NCBI GenBank assembly: GCA_029243395.1
Contig: JAQWSE010000002.1
Coordinates: 186,001-250,000, forward strand
DNA: 64,000 bases
From: Paracoccaceae bacterium
GTDB lineage: Bacteria > Pseudomonadota > Alphaproteobacteria > Rhodobacterales > Rhodobacteraceae
Reading direction: 5' to 3'
A program made the position numbers and the translations under genes. Of the stretch, positions 19,498 through 28,745 are shown piece by piece (within the stretch, counting starts at the first letter, position 1; each line of letters starts with the position of its first letter). The notes under the pieces were generated by a model that saw only the letters and a program-made list of their open reading frames with translations, was not told the DNA's origin and made no database searches.

Positions 19498-20081
19498 AAT
19501 AAATTACAATGAATACTGAAGAAATTTAACGAGAATTAACAATTCCAGAAAATACAAGGTGATAGAAGGTAGAAAAACTGATACAACTAATGAAGTTATG
19601 AAGTTTGTTTCTGAAAGAAAAAGAGTAAAAAAAAGCAGAGGATTGCGTAAGTGAAAATGAGAACAACTTGTTTCATCAGTTCAATCCAATCTGTGACTGT
19701 GGAGTGAGCTCTAGTGGTGATTTAACTTTCACCAATCTATCAAAAAGTGATTTAACAAATGGGTATTCTTATCACCTATGTTTTACCATTACCCAACGAA
19801 CCAATAAATTAATGTTTAATCAGAATGATCGTTATTCTCACGATCAAAAACAAACTTAAAATTATTTAGACACTTTTAGGGCTGGGAATTATAAACATTA
19901 ATTACTTCATTTATTTCGAAAATTTTTTAAATTGAAATATTAAGTTCTATATTAGGACCTAAAATAGAGAATGAATGAGTAAACTTTCAATATTTGGCCA
20001 AAAACATTTTCATAAATTTGACAATTGATTTAGTTCAAGAATGAGACTAAATGCGAAGTAATTAAACTGCAGGAGGATAAG
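19498..20081. other. A+T-rich region without intact genes
   Basis: 584 bp after the MFS gene with no intact conserved gene. A possible frameshifted 48-codon ORF lies at 19509-19654 (listed separately). A 63-codon frame at 19668-19859 has no recognisable family. The last 150 bases are A+T-rich and contain TTGACA at 20018-20023, a possible -35 element for the downstream DsrE-like gene, without a convincing -10 partner. Confidence 0.45.
19509..19654 (+). pseudogene. Possible decayed or frameshifted small ORF
   Basis: An ATG at 19509 opens five codons (MNTEEI) before TAA. In the frame one base back, an uninterrupted, strongly basic reading runs to TGA at 19652-19654, ending with EVMKFVSERKRVKKSRGLRK. 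Restoring one T in the TTT at about 19524-19527 joins both into a 48-residue basic protein. No family is recognised. It could equally be chance; the support is the continuity across a single missing T. Confidence 0.3.
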
Positions 20082-20444
20082 ATGTCTAAAGTATTGGTTC
20101 ACATTCATAGTGATCTAGAATTTAAAAACAAAGTAACATTAGGGTTAATGGTTGCCCTTGCTGCGATAAAAAACAATCATGAAGTTACTCTCTTCTTGGC
20201 AGCAGATGGGGTCCATATATTAAATTGTAAAAGCACTGGTGAAATAGTTGGACAGGGTACGGGAGATTTATATGAGCATCTTCTTAATTTGAAGGAAACA
20301 AATGCCACCATACTTGTTTCGGGTATGTCTGCAAAGGCAAGAGGGTACGACGCGTCACTTTTAGATGGGTATCATGCAGAATTTGCTATGCCAGACAAAT
20401 TAATTGAAGCGTCGTTACAATCAGACAGTGTTCTCTGTTATTAG
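20082..20444 (+). CDS. DsrE-family protein
   Basis: 120 residues, preceded by a strong ribosome-binding site (AGGAGG, 20072-20077). The DsrE/TusD fold is indicated by MSKVLVHIHS, a helix with LALAAIKNNHEVTLFLAADGVH-like spacing (here VALAAIKN and VTLFLAADGV), then ILVSGMSAKARGY. A Cys sits near residue 50 and another as the penultimate residue (LCY). DsrE-like proteins often carry or sense sulfane sulfur, but many have no known role. The sox region is 25 kb away, so a functional tie is speculation. Confidence 0.8.
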   Translation: MSKVLVHIHSDLEFKNKVTLGLMVALAAIKNNHEVTLFLAADGVHILNCKSTGEIVGQGTGDLYEHLLNLKETNATILVSGMSAKARGYDASLLDGYHAEFAMPDKLIEASLQSDSVLCY

Positions 20445-20475
20445 AATTTAAATGGCATTGCCATTGGAGAATTAG

Positions 20476-20901
20476 ATGACAGTCATTCGCCAATATAACG
20501 AAAGAGATAGAGAGCAAGTTATTGAGTTATGGAAAACTTGTAATTTAACTCGTCCATGGAATGACCCAAACAAAGATTTTGATAGGAAAAAGAGAACTGG
20601 GGAAGAGCTATTTATAGTTCTTGAATATGAAGATAAAATCATTGGTACTGTTATGGGCGGATATGACGGTCATCGTGGCGTTATGAATTATTTGGCAGTG
20701 AGTCCCAAATTTCGGGGAAATGGTTTTGGGAAAATGTTGGTAGTAGAAGTTGAGAATAAACTTAGACAATTAGGCTGTCCTAAAGTTAATCTGTTAGTTA
20801 GGTCAGATAATGTTGAAGTTAGTCATTTTTACGAAGGTATGAATTATAAAAAACAAGATGATGTCTCAGTTTTTGGGAAAAGACTTATTCCCGATGATTG
20901 A
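20476..20901 (+). CDS. ypeA: GNAT-family acetyltransferase, YpeA-like
   Basis: 141 residues, full length. Matches YpeA: ELWKTCNLTRPWNDP near 17-31 and the acetyl-CoA-binding loop SPKFRGNGFGK near 78-88. VSHFYEGMNYKKQDDVS ends the GNAT core in the usual way. It transfers an acetyl group from acetyl-CoA to an unknown amine. It follows the DsrE-like gene by 31 bp and overlaps the next start by 8 bp, so the three probably form one operon. Confidence 0.85.
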   Translation: MTVIRQYNERDREQVIELWKTCNLTRPWNDPNKDFDRKKRTGEELFIVLEYEDKIIGTVMGGYDGHRGVMNYLAVSPKFRGNGFGKMLVVEVENKLRQLGCPKVNLLVRSDNVEVSHFYEGMNYKKQDDVSVFGKRLIPDD

Positions 20902-21340
20902 AAGAAAGGACAGTCGCTCTGGAGCTTGGTTCATACTGAGCGTTATTGAGGCATTAACTTTGTTCTTGGGCGCAACTTTACCAATCGCCAAAACCAGTGA
21001 GTTTTGGATTTTTGAGAATGAATTTTCGCTATTAAGCTTAACCCTGATTTTATTTTCATCAGGAGAGATTTTGCTTGGGACTATTTTGATTTTGTTTGGA
21101 TTTTTCATTCCAATTATAAAAATACTTTTGACACATTTTGATTTACCTAGCTTTTATCGTATGAATTTGCATAAATTCAGTATGTTAGACATATTTCTTC
21201 TCAGTTTTTTGGTATACTCAAGCAAAATCTCTAACGTCTTTGCGATGGAATTAAAAGTTGGTTTTTATTTCTTGTTAATTTCTGTTGCGGTTGGATACTC
21301 ACGGATTTTCTTTACCGAGAAATTGAGAGCCAATCAGTAA
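20894..21340 (+). CDS. Paraquat-inducible protein A (PqiA)-like membrane protein
   Basis: 148 residues from the ATG at 20894, which overlaps the ypeA stop; an ATG at 20858 would overlap more deeply and adds a polar tail without support. Four membrane segments are apparent at about 10-30, 50-75, 92-110 and 120-140. The layout SVIEALTLFLGATLPI with IPIIKI resembles single PqiA domains, which act in lipid-related envelope transport with MCE proteins. No mce gene is next to it, so its partner is unknown. Confidence 0.7.
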   Translation: MIERKDSRSGAWFILSVIEALTLFLGATLPIAKTSEFWIFENEFSLLSLTLILFSSGEILLGTILILFGFFIPIIKILLTHFDLPSFYRMNLHKFSMLDIFLLSFLVYSSKISNVFAMELKVGFYFLLISVAVGYSRIFFTEKLRANQ

Positions 21341-21634
21341 AAACATTATTTAATCAGAATTAAGCTAATCGATCCAAAACTTTAATATAGAAAGTCAGAT
21401 GTGATTTCCTGGTAGATTTTTTTCTCTTTGTTATCGTTATTAACAACCAAGATAGATTGATGTAAGATTGAAAAGAAAAATAGCTTTAGATATGCTTAAA
21501 TAATAACATAATAAAATCAATATGATTAAAAGACATGAAATGGCGTATCAAATATAACTGCTTCAATAATAGAGTTTTATATGATTTATATAGTTGTGAG
21601 AAGATAATATTCCTAATGATGAAATGAAATATTA

Positions 21635-21835
21635 ATGGATGATGACCAAGTAAAACGCCAACTAAGTAAGTTTAAGGCTGAACAAAAAGCAAAGTCTAAG
21701 CAAAGTGATCAACTAAAATCTTTTTTTGCTACTAATTCAAGAAAATTCGAAGATAAATTAACGGCAATTAAAGTGACCCATAAGGCCGATGATGGTCTAT
21801 TTACTTCTGCAATAAGAAAGCTAATGAAGGATTAA
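21635..21835 (+). CDS. Small charged hypothetical protein
   Basis: 66 residues, rich in Lys, Asp and Gln, with no membrane segment and no family recognised. It reads MDDDQVKRQLSKFKAEQK at the start and ends AIRKLMKD. The gene lies in an A+T-rich 570-bp stretch between the PqiA-like gene and another small gene. It may be real because codon use looks ordinary, but the ribosome-binding site is weak. Confidence 0.45.
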   Translation: MDDDQVKRQLSKFKAEQKAKSKQSDQLKSFFATNSRKFEDKLTAIKVTHKADDGLFTSAIRKLMKD

Positions 21836-21915
21836 CTACGTATTATTGTTCTAAAGACAGGCCTTCTATTGACGGGTGTGTTTGTTGGAACCCAAGCAAA
21901 TAAAGATAATGAGGT

Positions 21916-22182
21916 ATGAATCTAATGGAGAACAAGAAAAAGGGCGTGGGGCATAAACATCAATTAGATGGGATGAAATATACAGAGGATTCAGTTAAGG
22001 AAACTGAGAGAAAAAAACTGCAAGATTTTTATTCCTCTGTACTAGGTAGTGATCCTGAGGAAGTTAAAATTAATTCTTTAGCGATGCGTCGCAAGATATA
22101 TTCGTTCGGTTTGATTCTGTTAGTAGGTGCCTGCATATTCTATTTTCTTGTCCTAGGTAAGATAAGTTTCGTTACGTCATAA
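21916..22182 (+). CDS. Small single-pass membrane protein, unknown
   Basis: 88 residues. A polar, charged N-terminal part (residues 1-60) with EETERKKLQDFYSSVLGS-like helical content is followed by one membrane segment at about 63-83 (IYSFGLILLVGACIFYFLVLG) quoted only by position. It is predicted to be a tail-anchored or bitopic inner-membrane protein. An ATG four codons in gives a shorter alternative start. No family recognised. Confidence 0.55.
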   Translation: MNLMENKKKGVGHKHQLDGMKYTEDSVKETERKKLQDFYSSVLGSDPEEVKINSLAMRRKIYSFGLILLVGACIFYFLVLGKISFVTS

Positions 22183-22323
22183 TTAAACATTGGTAATTTT
22201 GTCTTTGGGAGAACTAATTTGATCTAGTGACCATGTTACAAGAACTGTAGTCATGAATAATGTGAAATAATGTATCCTTAGGATGATAATTTTTTAGACC
22301 TGAGGTGAGGTAGAAAAATAAAT

Positions 22324-22956
22324 ATGAATAAGAAATTTTTGGATAGGATCTACAAATCAGATTTGGATTTATCTATTAACCAACTTTATAAAGAATGGGC
22401 TTCGTCCTATGAGGATGAACTCAATGGTAATAAGTATGTAACGCCAAGAAGGTGTGCTGATATGTTAATGAAGTATTGTTCAAATCCTAGGATTAAGGTG
22501 CTAGATTTAGGGTGTGGAACTGGGTTATCAGGAGAGGCTCTCCATGCTCGTGGCTTTCACCAAATAGATGGGTTAGATCTCTCCTCAGAAATGCTTACTT
22601 TGGCAAAAGATAAGGCCATATATTCAAGGTTAATTAATGATGACCTAAATACTTTAGTTAAGCTTGATCAAAAATATAATGGAATGATTGCAGCAGGTGT
22701 AATCAGCCCAGGACATGCAAATCCAGAAACCATCAATGTAGCTCTTTCTCTACTACAATCACCAGGTATTTTTGTTTTTTCATTAAATGATCATGCTTTG
22801 GCAGATAGTGCTTTTATTAAAGAAGTTGAAACCATTTTATCAAGCTCATCGGTGGAGATTCTGGAGGAGGAATACGGTGACCACATAATTGATATAAATC
22901 TTAAGGCTAAGATCTTTGCTATAAGAAGTAAGTACTGGAATGCATCTACAGATTAG
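22324..22956 (+). CDS. Class I SAM-dependent methyltransferase
   Basis: 210 residues. Motif I, VLDLGCGTGLSGEAL, lies near 60-74, and motif II-like IDGLDLSSEML near 81. It uses S-adenosylmethionine to methylate an unknown substrate; the family includes Williams-Beuren/UbiE-like small-molecule enzymes. A GAGGTGAGG stretch upstream of the ATG supplies the ribosome-binding site. It stands alone ahead of dnaE. Confidence 0.85.
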   Translation: MNKKFLDRIYKSDLDLSINQLYKEWASSYEDELNGNKYVTPRRCADMLMKYCSNPRIKVLDLGCGTGLSGEALHARGFHQIDGLDLSSEMLTLAKDKAIYSRLINDDLNTLVKLDQKYNGMIAAGVISPGHANPETINVALSLLQSPGIFVFSLNDHALADSAFIKEVETILSSSSVEILEEEYGDHIIDINLKAKIFAIRSKYWNASTD

Positions 22957-23029
22957 AAGCTTTTTAGGTTAAGCATTTACTGGTTTTCTAACTGCTTCTA
23001 TTTGAAACTCAAAAATTTAATAAATAAGA

Positions 23030-26000
23030 ATGCATAAAATGAAAAAGCCTAATCCTTTCATCCATTTAAGATTACATTCATCTTATTCGCTTCTTAAGGG
23101 AGCTATTCGCCCAGAAGAATTGCCGGCCCTATGTAAAGAAGCGTCGATGCCGGCTGTTGGAATTACTGACAGCGGTAACCTATTTGGTGCTTTAGAAATT
23201 TCGGAATTATTAATAAAAAATGGTGTTCAACCCTTGATAGGGTGTGAATTCAAATTCAAATTCAATATCGATAGTGAAGATCAGGCAAGGGGATCAGATT
23301 ATTCTACGTTGGTCTTGTTGGCTCAGAGTGAGCAGGGTTATCTGAACCTATTGAAATTATCCAGCCATTATTTTTTAAGATCTAACAATTCAGTTTTGGC
23401 ATTAGACTCTGTCCAAGTGGCGAACCATGCAGGAGGTTTAATAGCTTTGTGTGGAGGAACAAAGGGCTCATTAGGTTTAAATATTCTTAAAAAAAATATA
23501 AACGCTGCGAATGTTGCAGCGAATTGGTTTAAGAAAATTTTTGGTGACAGATTTTATATTGAAATACAGAGGCATGGTTCTGGTAAAAGTGTAAGAACTA
23601 AAGAGCAAGAGCTAACTGAGAATGCTCTACTGGAATTAGCCTACAAGAATGAAATACCAATTGTAGCGACAAATGATGTTCATTTTAGGGACAGGGATAC
23701 TTTTGAGGCACAGGATGTATTATTATGCATAGCCCAAAATGCTTATGTAGATCAGGAAACTGAGCGGGAGAAATTAACTCCTGAGCATTATTTGAAATCA
23801 AGTGAGGAGATGAGAGATCTTTTTGAGGATTTACCTGAAGCATTCGATAATACCCTGGAAATAGCTATGAGGTGTATTTTTAGACCTGAAAAAAGATCAC
23901 CAATATTGCCTAAATTCGCAGATAACGAAAGAGAAGAACTTAGGAAGCAAGCATCTGAGGGGCTGAAAAACAGAATTGAAAGTGGCTCTTTAGCCACTTC
24001 TGTTGCTAATTATGAAAAACGCTTGGAGCAAGAATTAGACATAATAGAAAAAATGGGGTTCCCAGGCTATTTTTTGATAGTTGCTGACTTTGTTCAATGG
24101 GCAAAAAAGAATTACATACCAGTCGGGCCTGGTAGAGGTTCTGGGGCGGGTAGTTTGGTAGCATATAGCTTAACGATTACAGATTTGGACCCTATTAAAT
24201 ATGGGTTGCTTTTCGAACGATTTCTAAACCCCGAAAGGGTTTCAATGCCAGATTTTGATATCGATTTTTGTCAGGACAGGCGAGAAGAGGTGATTAACTA
24301 TGTGCAAAGGAAATATGGATCGGATCGGGTAGCACAAATTATCACTTTTGGAGCCCTATTATCTAGAGCGGCCATTAGGGATGTTGGACGAGTTCTACAG
24401 ATTCCTTATCCTCAGGTAGATAGAATAGCAAAACTGGTTCCGGTTGAAGCTAATAAACCTGTTCCTATTGCAAAAGCACTTAAAGATGAACCACGTTTAC
24501 TTGAAGAAAAAAACTCCAGTGAAACAGTAAGTCGCATGCTAGATTATTCAATAAAGGTAGAGGGATTATTAAGGAATGCGTCCACGCATGCAGCTGGCAT
24601 AGTTATTGGTGACAGACCATTAGAGGAATTGGTTCCTCTATATCAAGATCCAAGGTCGAGCATGCCAGCAACTCAATTTAGTATGAAATGGGCAGAGGCT
24701 GCTGGTCTAGTAAAGTTTGATTTTCTAGGATTGAAAACACTAACAATTATACAAAATACGTTGAATTTACTGAAAGAACGGGATGTGATTGTTGACATCA
24801 ATAAAATTCCTTTAGATGATTTAAAGACATATGAGTTATATTCCAGCGCCCAAACTATGGCTGTGTTTCAAGTTGAAAGTTCAGGGATGCGTTCAGCATT
24901 GGTTCAGCTTAAACCTAACTGTTTAGAAGATATAATTGCTCTTCTGGCCTTATATCGCCCTGGGCCAATGGAGAACATTCCTAAGTTTTGTAGAGTGAAG
25001 AATAATCTTCAAGAGCGAGAGTTAATTCATTCTTCAATTGATAGTATTCTGGATGAGACTCAGGGAATAATTGTCTATCAAGAACAAGTAATGGAAATAG
25101 CCAGAAAGATGGCAGGTTATACTTTAGGGCAGGCTGATTTATTAAGGCGTGCTATGGGAAAGAAAATAAAGAAAGATATGGATGCAGAGAGACCAAGATT
25201 CATTTCAGGATCGATAGAGAAAGGTGTTGATCAGTCTCTAGCTAGCAGAGTTTGGTTGTTATTAGAACGATTTGCTAATTATGGCTTTAACAAATCCCAT
25301 GCCGCTGCTTACGCCTTGGTAAGTTATCAGACATGTTGGTTAAAAGCCAACCATCCTGTCGAATTTATGGCTGCAGTTATGAATAATGATCTCAATTCTA
25401 CTGACAAGTTAAGTCTGTACAAACAAGAAGTGGATGACTTAAAAATTCAGGTTTTACCTCCATCTATTAATCATTCCAATAACGTTTTCAGTGTCAGCAA
25501 AGGAATGATAAATTATGCACTTGGGGCTTTAAGGAATGTGGGAACGGAAGCTATGAGAGTGATCATTACGGAAAGACAATCGAATGGTGGATTTCAAGAC
25601 ATTTTTGATTTTTCGAGCCGTATTGATTTACGGAAGATAGGAAAACGTTCTTTAGAGATGTTAGTTTCGGCTGGAGCTTTTGATGAACTCATAAGTAACC
25701 GTAAGCAAGTTTTCGTGTCCATTGAAAGATTAGTTGAATTTTCTACGGCATGTCTTATTGAAAGAGAAACGGGCCAAGATAATCTTTTTGGGGACGGGAA
25801 TGATGGATTACCCCTGCCGGAACTTCAAAATGTCGATGATTGGACAAAGAGTGAAAAATTGCGAAAAGAGTATGAGTCTATTGGTTTTTATTTGTCTTCA
25901 CACCCTTTGACAGAATATGCGGAACTTTTTAGTTCGCAGAATATTATTAAAGCTTCTGAGTTGAGGGTTGTATTGAGTTCACAACCCAAACTGATTAAGA

Positions 26001-26506
26001 TTTCAGGATCAGTACTTAACAAGCAAGAAAGAATTTCTAGTAGGGGGAACAAATTTGCTTTTGTCCAATTCTCTGATCCGACAGGCATTTTTGAAGTGAC
26101 GGTGTTTTCAGAGATTTTACAGGAATTTAGAGAGAATTTTCAACCTGGTCAGAACTTGTTGCTAACTTGTGAGGCCTCTTTAGAAGATAATCAGCCGAGA
26201 ATTTTAATAAGAAAGGTTGAAAAGATTGAGGAAGTTCTTCTTTTGGCCGAGGATCTGGGGACAAAAATTTTTATGGATAATGAGAAAGCTGTTACCAGAA
26301 TAAAGGATCAACTCGAAATACTCCAAGGTAGTAATATTAAAAAGGGCCCTGTTAAGTTGGTCGTGATAGATAATGAATTTGATGTTGAGTTAGAACTCCC
26401 AAACTCTTATAGAATAAACCAAGACGTAGTAAATTCTATTAATCATATCCCAGGAGTGGTACAAGTCGAAAGATTTGAAACTAAGATATCTTCTGGTTCT
26501 CTTTGA
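23030..26506 (+). CDS. dnaE: DNA polymerase III alpha subunit
   Basis: 1158 residues, normal for DnaE. Domains in order: PHP (HLRLHSSYSLLKGAI, residues 9-23), the C-family polymerase core with GPGRGSGAGS and the catalytic DFDIDF near 410, the tandem HhH region, and an OB-fold near 1000 (ISGSVLNKQERISSRG, in part). It is the replicative polymerase. Starts at 23030 and 23039 are both possible; neither has a strong ribosome-binding site. It is followed by hisS after 49 bp. Confidence 0.98.
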   Translation: MHKMKKPNPFIHLRLHSSYSLLKGAIRPEELPALCKEASMPAVGITDSGNLFGALEISELLIKNGVQPLIGCEFKFKFNIDSEDQARGSDYSTLVLLAQSEQGYLNLLKLSSHYFLRSNNSVLALDSVQVANHAGGLIALCGGTKGSLGLNILKKNINAANVAANWFKKIFGDRFYIEIQRHGSGKSVRTKEQELTENALLELAYKNEIPIVATNDVHFRDRDTFEAQDVLLCIAQNAYVDQETEREKLTPEHYLKSSEEMRDLFEDLPEAFDNTLEIAMRCIFRPEKRSPILPKFADNEREELRKQASEGLKNRIESGSLATSVANYEKRLEQELDIIEKMGFPGYFLIVADFVQWAKKNYIPVGPGRGSGAGSLVAYSLTITDLDPIKYGLLFERFLNPERVSMPDFDIDFCQDRREEVINYVQRKYGSDRVAQIITFGALLSRAAIRDVGRVLQIPYPQVDRIAKLVPVEANKPVPIAKALKDEPRLLEEKNSSETVSRMLDYSIKVEGLLRNASTHAAGIVIGDRPLEELVPLYQDPRSSMPATQFSMKWAEAAGLVKFDFLGLKTLTIIQNTLNLLKERDVIVDINKIPLDDLKTYELYSSAQTMAVFQVESSGMRSALVQLKPNCLEDIIALLALYRPGPMENIPKFCRVKNNLQERELIHSSIDSILDETQGIIVYQEQVMEIARKMAGYTLGQADLLRRAMGKKIKKDMDAERPRFISGSIEKGVDQSLASRVWLLLERFANYGFNKSHAAAYALVSYQTCWLKANHPVEFMAAVMNNDLNSTDKLSLYKQEVDDLKIQVLPPSINHSNNVFSVSKGMINYALGALRNVGTEAMRVIITERQSNGGFQDIFDFSSRIDLRKIGKRSLEMLVSAGAFDELISNRKQVFVSIERLVEFSTACLIERETGQDNLFGDGNDGLPLPELQNVDDWTKSEKLRKEYESIGFYLSSHPLTEYAELFSSQNIIKASELRVVLSSQPKLIKISGSVLNKQERISSRGNKFAFVQFSDPTGIFEVTVFSEILQEFRENFQPGQNLLLTCEASLEDNQPRILIRKVEKIEEVLLLAEDLGTKIFMDNEKAVTRIKDQLEILQGSNIKKGPVKLVVIDNEFDVELELPNSYRINQDVVNSINHIPGVVQVERFETKISSGSL

Positions 26507-26555
26507 GGGAATTCCTTTAATTTATTTAGCTAACAAACCATGCTAGGTCCAGACT

Positions 26556-28055
26556 GTGCCAAAGAAGAAATCGAAAATGAAGCGGCCTAAGGCTATTACC
26601 CCGAAAGGATTTAGAGACTATTTTGATGAGGATGTTGTCAAACGCCAGGCTTTGATAGAATCTATTTGTGAAATTTATAAACTGTATGGATTTGAAATAT
26701 TAGAAAGTTCGGCTGTAGAGACAGTTGGAGCTCTGGGTAAGTTTTTACCAGATGTGGATCGCCCCAACCAAGGAATATTTTCTTGGCAAGATGAGGAAAA
26801 TGAGTGGTTGGCTCTCAGGTATGATTTGACGGCTCCATTAGCCAGGGTTTATGCTCAGCATAGAAATGATTTACCATTACCTTATAAAAGGTATTCCTTT
26901 GGACCAGTTTGGAGGAATGAAAAACCGGGGCCAGGAAGGTTTAAGCAGTTTTACCAGTGTGATGCAGACACCATTGGGGCTCATTCTACTATTTCTGATT
27001 CAGAGATGTGTACGATGTTGGCAAGTATCTTTGAGACAATTGGGTTTTCCAAAGATCAATACACTATCCACCTGAATAATAGAAAGATACTCGATGGCGT
27101 GTTAGAGGAAATAGGAATTCTGAATAATTCAGAGTCAGATCGACACAAGGAAACTCGTGGAATAGTTCTGAGATCTATAGACAAAATTGACCGATTAGGA
27201 CATCGAGGGGTCAGGGACTTGCTTGGTTCAGGAAGATTAGATGATAGCGGAGATGTTACTGAAGGAGCGATGCTGTCAGAGAATCAGATAGATGTTATCA
27301 TGAAATTTATTTCCCTTCATGAAAGTAGTAATAAGAAAACTCTTGAAGAATTGCAATATTTGGTTAGCAAATCAGCAATAGGCTTATTAGGAATAAAAGA
27401 GCTAGAGCTCATTGTAGAGTTGACTGAAGCTGCTGGATATCTTGAAGATAGAATAAGAATTAACCCTGGAATTGTAAGGGGTCTTGGTTATTACACGGGA
27501 CCCGTATTTGAGGCTGATCTCAATATGAGAGTTCTTAATTCAGACTCTACAAATACAGAAATTGGCTCAGTAGCTGGTGGGGGAAGATATGATGATCTAG
27601 TGAAACGTTTCACTGGGCAGGAAATTCCAGCAACTGGATTATCAATTGGAATTGATCGGTTGGGATTTGCACTTAACCAATTGGATAAAAAACAAGAAAT
27701 GAAAAGGAATGGTCCTGTTATAGTAACAATAATGGATATGGAAAACATATTGGAGTATCAGAAAATTGTTATTGAGTTGAGATCTTCTGGGATCAGAGCA
27801 GAGCTTTTTCTGGGAAATCCCAAAGATTTGGGAAAACAACTCAAGTATGCTGATCAAAGAAATAGCAAGTTTGCAATAATTGCAGGCTCACAAGAATTTG
27901 CGAAGGGAAATGTTCAGATTAAGGATTTGGAATTAGGATCTAGAATATCCAGCACTATAAAGACTAATCAGGAATGGAAAGGTCAGCCTGCTCAAACAGA
28001 AGTATCACGAAGTGATCTAGTTGAGCATATTAAAAAGTTAATTATAACCTCATAG
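26556..28055 (+). CDS. hisS: Histidyl-tRNA synthetase, alphaproteobacterial type
   Basis: 499 residues. Class II motif 2 reads GPVWRNEKPGPGRFKQF, which differs from the usual FRxERPQxGRxRQFHQ, and is the form known from alphaproteobacteria. The HisA-type RGLGYYTGPVFE and GGGRYDDLV motifs and the C-terminal anticodon-binding domain are present. It charges tRNA-His. The start chosen is GTG at 26556; ATG at 26577 is an alternative. Known biology links this HisRS form to tRNA-His without the extra G at -1. Confidence 0.96.
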   Translation: MPKKKSKMKRPKAITPKGFRDYFDEDVVKRQALIESICEIYKLYGFEILESSAVETVGALGKFLPDVDRPNQGIFSWQDEENEWLALRYDLTAPLARVYAQHRNDLPLPYKRYSFGPVWRNEKPGPGRFKQFYQCDADTIGAHSTISDSEMCTMLASIFETIGFSKDQYTIHLNNRKILDGVLEEIGILNNSESDRHKETRGIVLRSIDKIDRLGHRGVRDLLGSGRLDDSGDVTEGAMLSENQIDVIMKFISLHESSNKKTLEELQYLVSKSAIGLLGIKELELIVELTEAAGYLEDRIRINPGIVRGLGYYTGPVFEADLNMRVLNSDSTNTEIGSVAGGGRYDDLVKRFTGQEIPATGLSIGIDRLGFALNQLDKKQEMKRNGPVIVTIMDMENILEYQKIVIELRSSGIRAELFLGNPKDLGKQLKYADQRNSKFAIIAGSQEFAKGNVQIKDLELGSRISSTIKTNQEWKGQPAQTEVSRSDLVEHIKKLIITS

Positions 28056-28198
28056 TACTTTGAGGTAAGTTTGGAAAGTTTAGAACTACTTATCACTAGG
28101 TTGAAACTATTTCTTTCGTAGGATGAATGGGGCGTAATCTTGTTAGATGTCCTGAAACAGTTTTGTCATAAAATTTCTATTAGTTTTTTTGCTAAAAA

Positions 28199-28642
28199 TT
28201 AGAAAATCCCAATCTCATGAAGGTCTCTTTCTAAGCTTGCTGGGAGTTGAATATCTCCCTCAGAAAAAAGTCCTAGATCTCTAGGTGCTTCATTAATTTT
28301 TAGATATCGCCATCCTTGAAAGGGTCTTTTTCTGTAAGGTTCTGTTAGGACTATCTGGCGGCTCAACATTATTGAACAGCGCATAATGCCATCAGTTCCT
28401 ACAGTTTCTTCTAGGCCTAATATTTGTTGCCTTGCAAGAGTAAAACCTTTGAACACCCAATACAGCGAGCCTCCATTCAGGATTTCCTCTGCACGTTTTG
28501 GGCGCATCCTTGTAACATGCCTAGCAAAAGGTCCATTGGAATTAATACCTTTCACTAACCTTGTTGATTGCCAATCATATAGATCTGATACAGTGTGGGC
28601 TCCAACACACATCTTTATCAAATTAATATGCTTCTCCTTCAT
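28199..28642 (-). CDS. DUF1489-family protein
   Basis: 147 residues. Matches DUF1489, a family nearly confined to alphaproteobacteria: LIKMCVGAHTVSDL near 8-21, TRMRPKRAEEIL near 64, GSLYWVFKG near 78, and the ending with ERDLHEIGIF. Function unknown. It is divergent from rpsD with a 235-bp intergenic region, and convergent with hisS. Confidence 0.9.
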   Translation of the reverse strand: MKEKHINLIKMCVGAHTVSDLYDWQSTRLVKGINSNGPFARHVTRMRPKRAEEILNGGSLYWVFKGFTLARQQILGLEETVGTDGIMRCSIMLSRQIVLTEPYRKRPFQGWRYLKINEAPRDLGLFSEGDIQLPASLERDLHEIGIF

Positions 28643-28745
28643 ATCTTGAACTCAAATGCTAAATTAAATGTACCAAGAATACTGTAAAATCTTGCGGAAG
28701 AAAATCTAATATTACTATTAAAAAAAAACGCCTTTAAAATTTGTC

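Noticed and set aside
19668-19859. 63-codon plus-strand frame after the A+T-rich MFS gene
   Set aside because: Cys/Ser/Thr-rich with no recognisable fold and no ribosome-binding site; likely chance in A+T-rich DNA.
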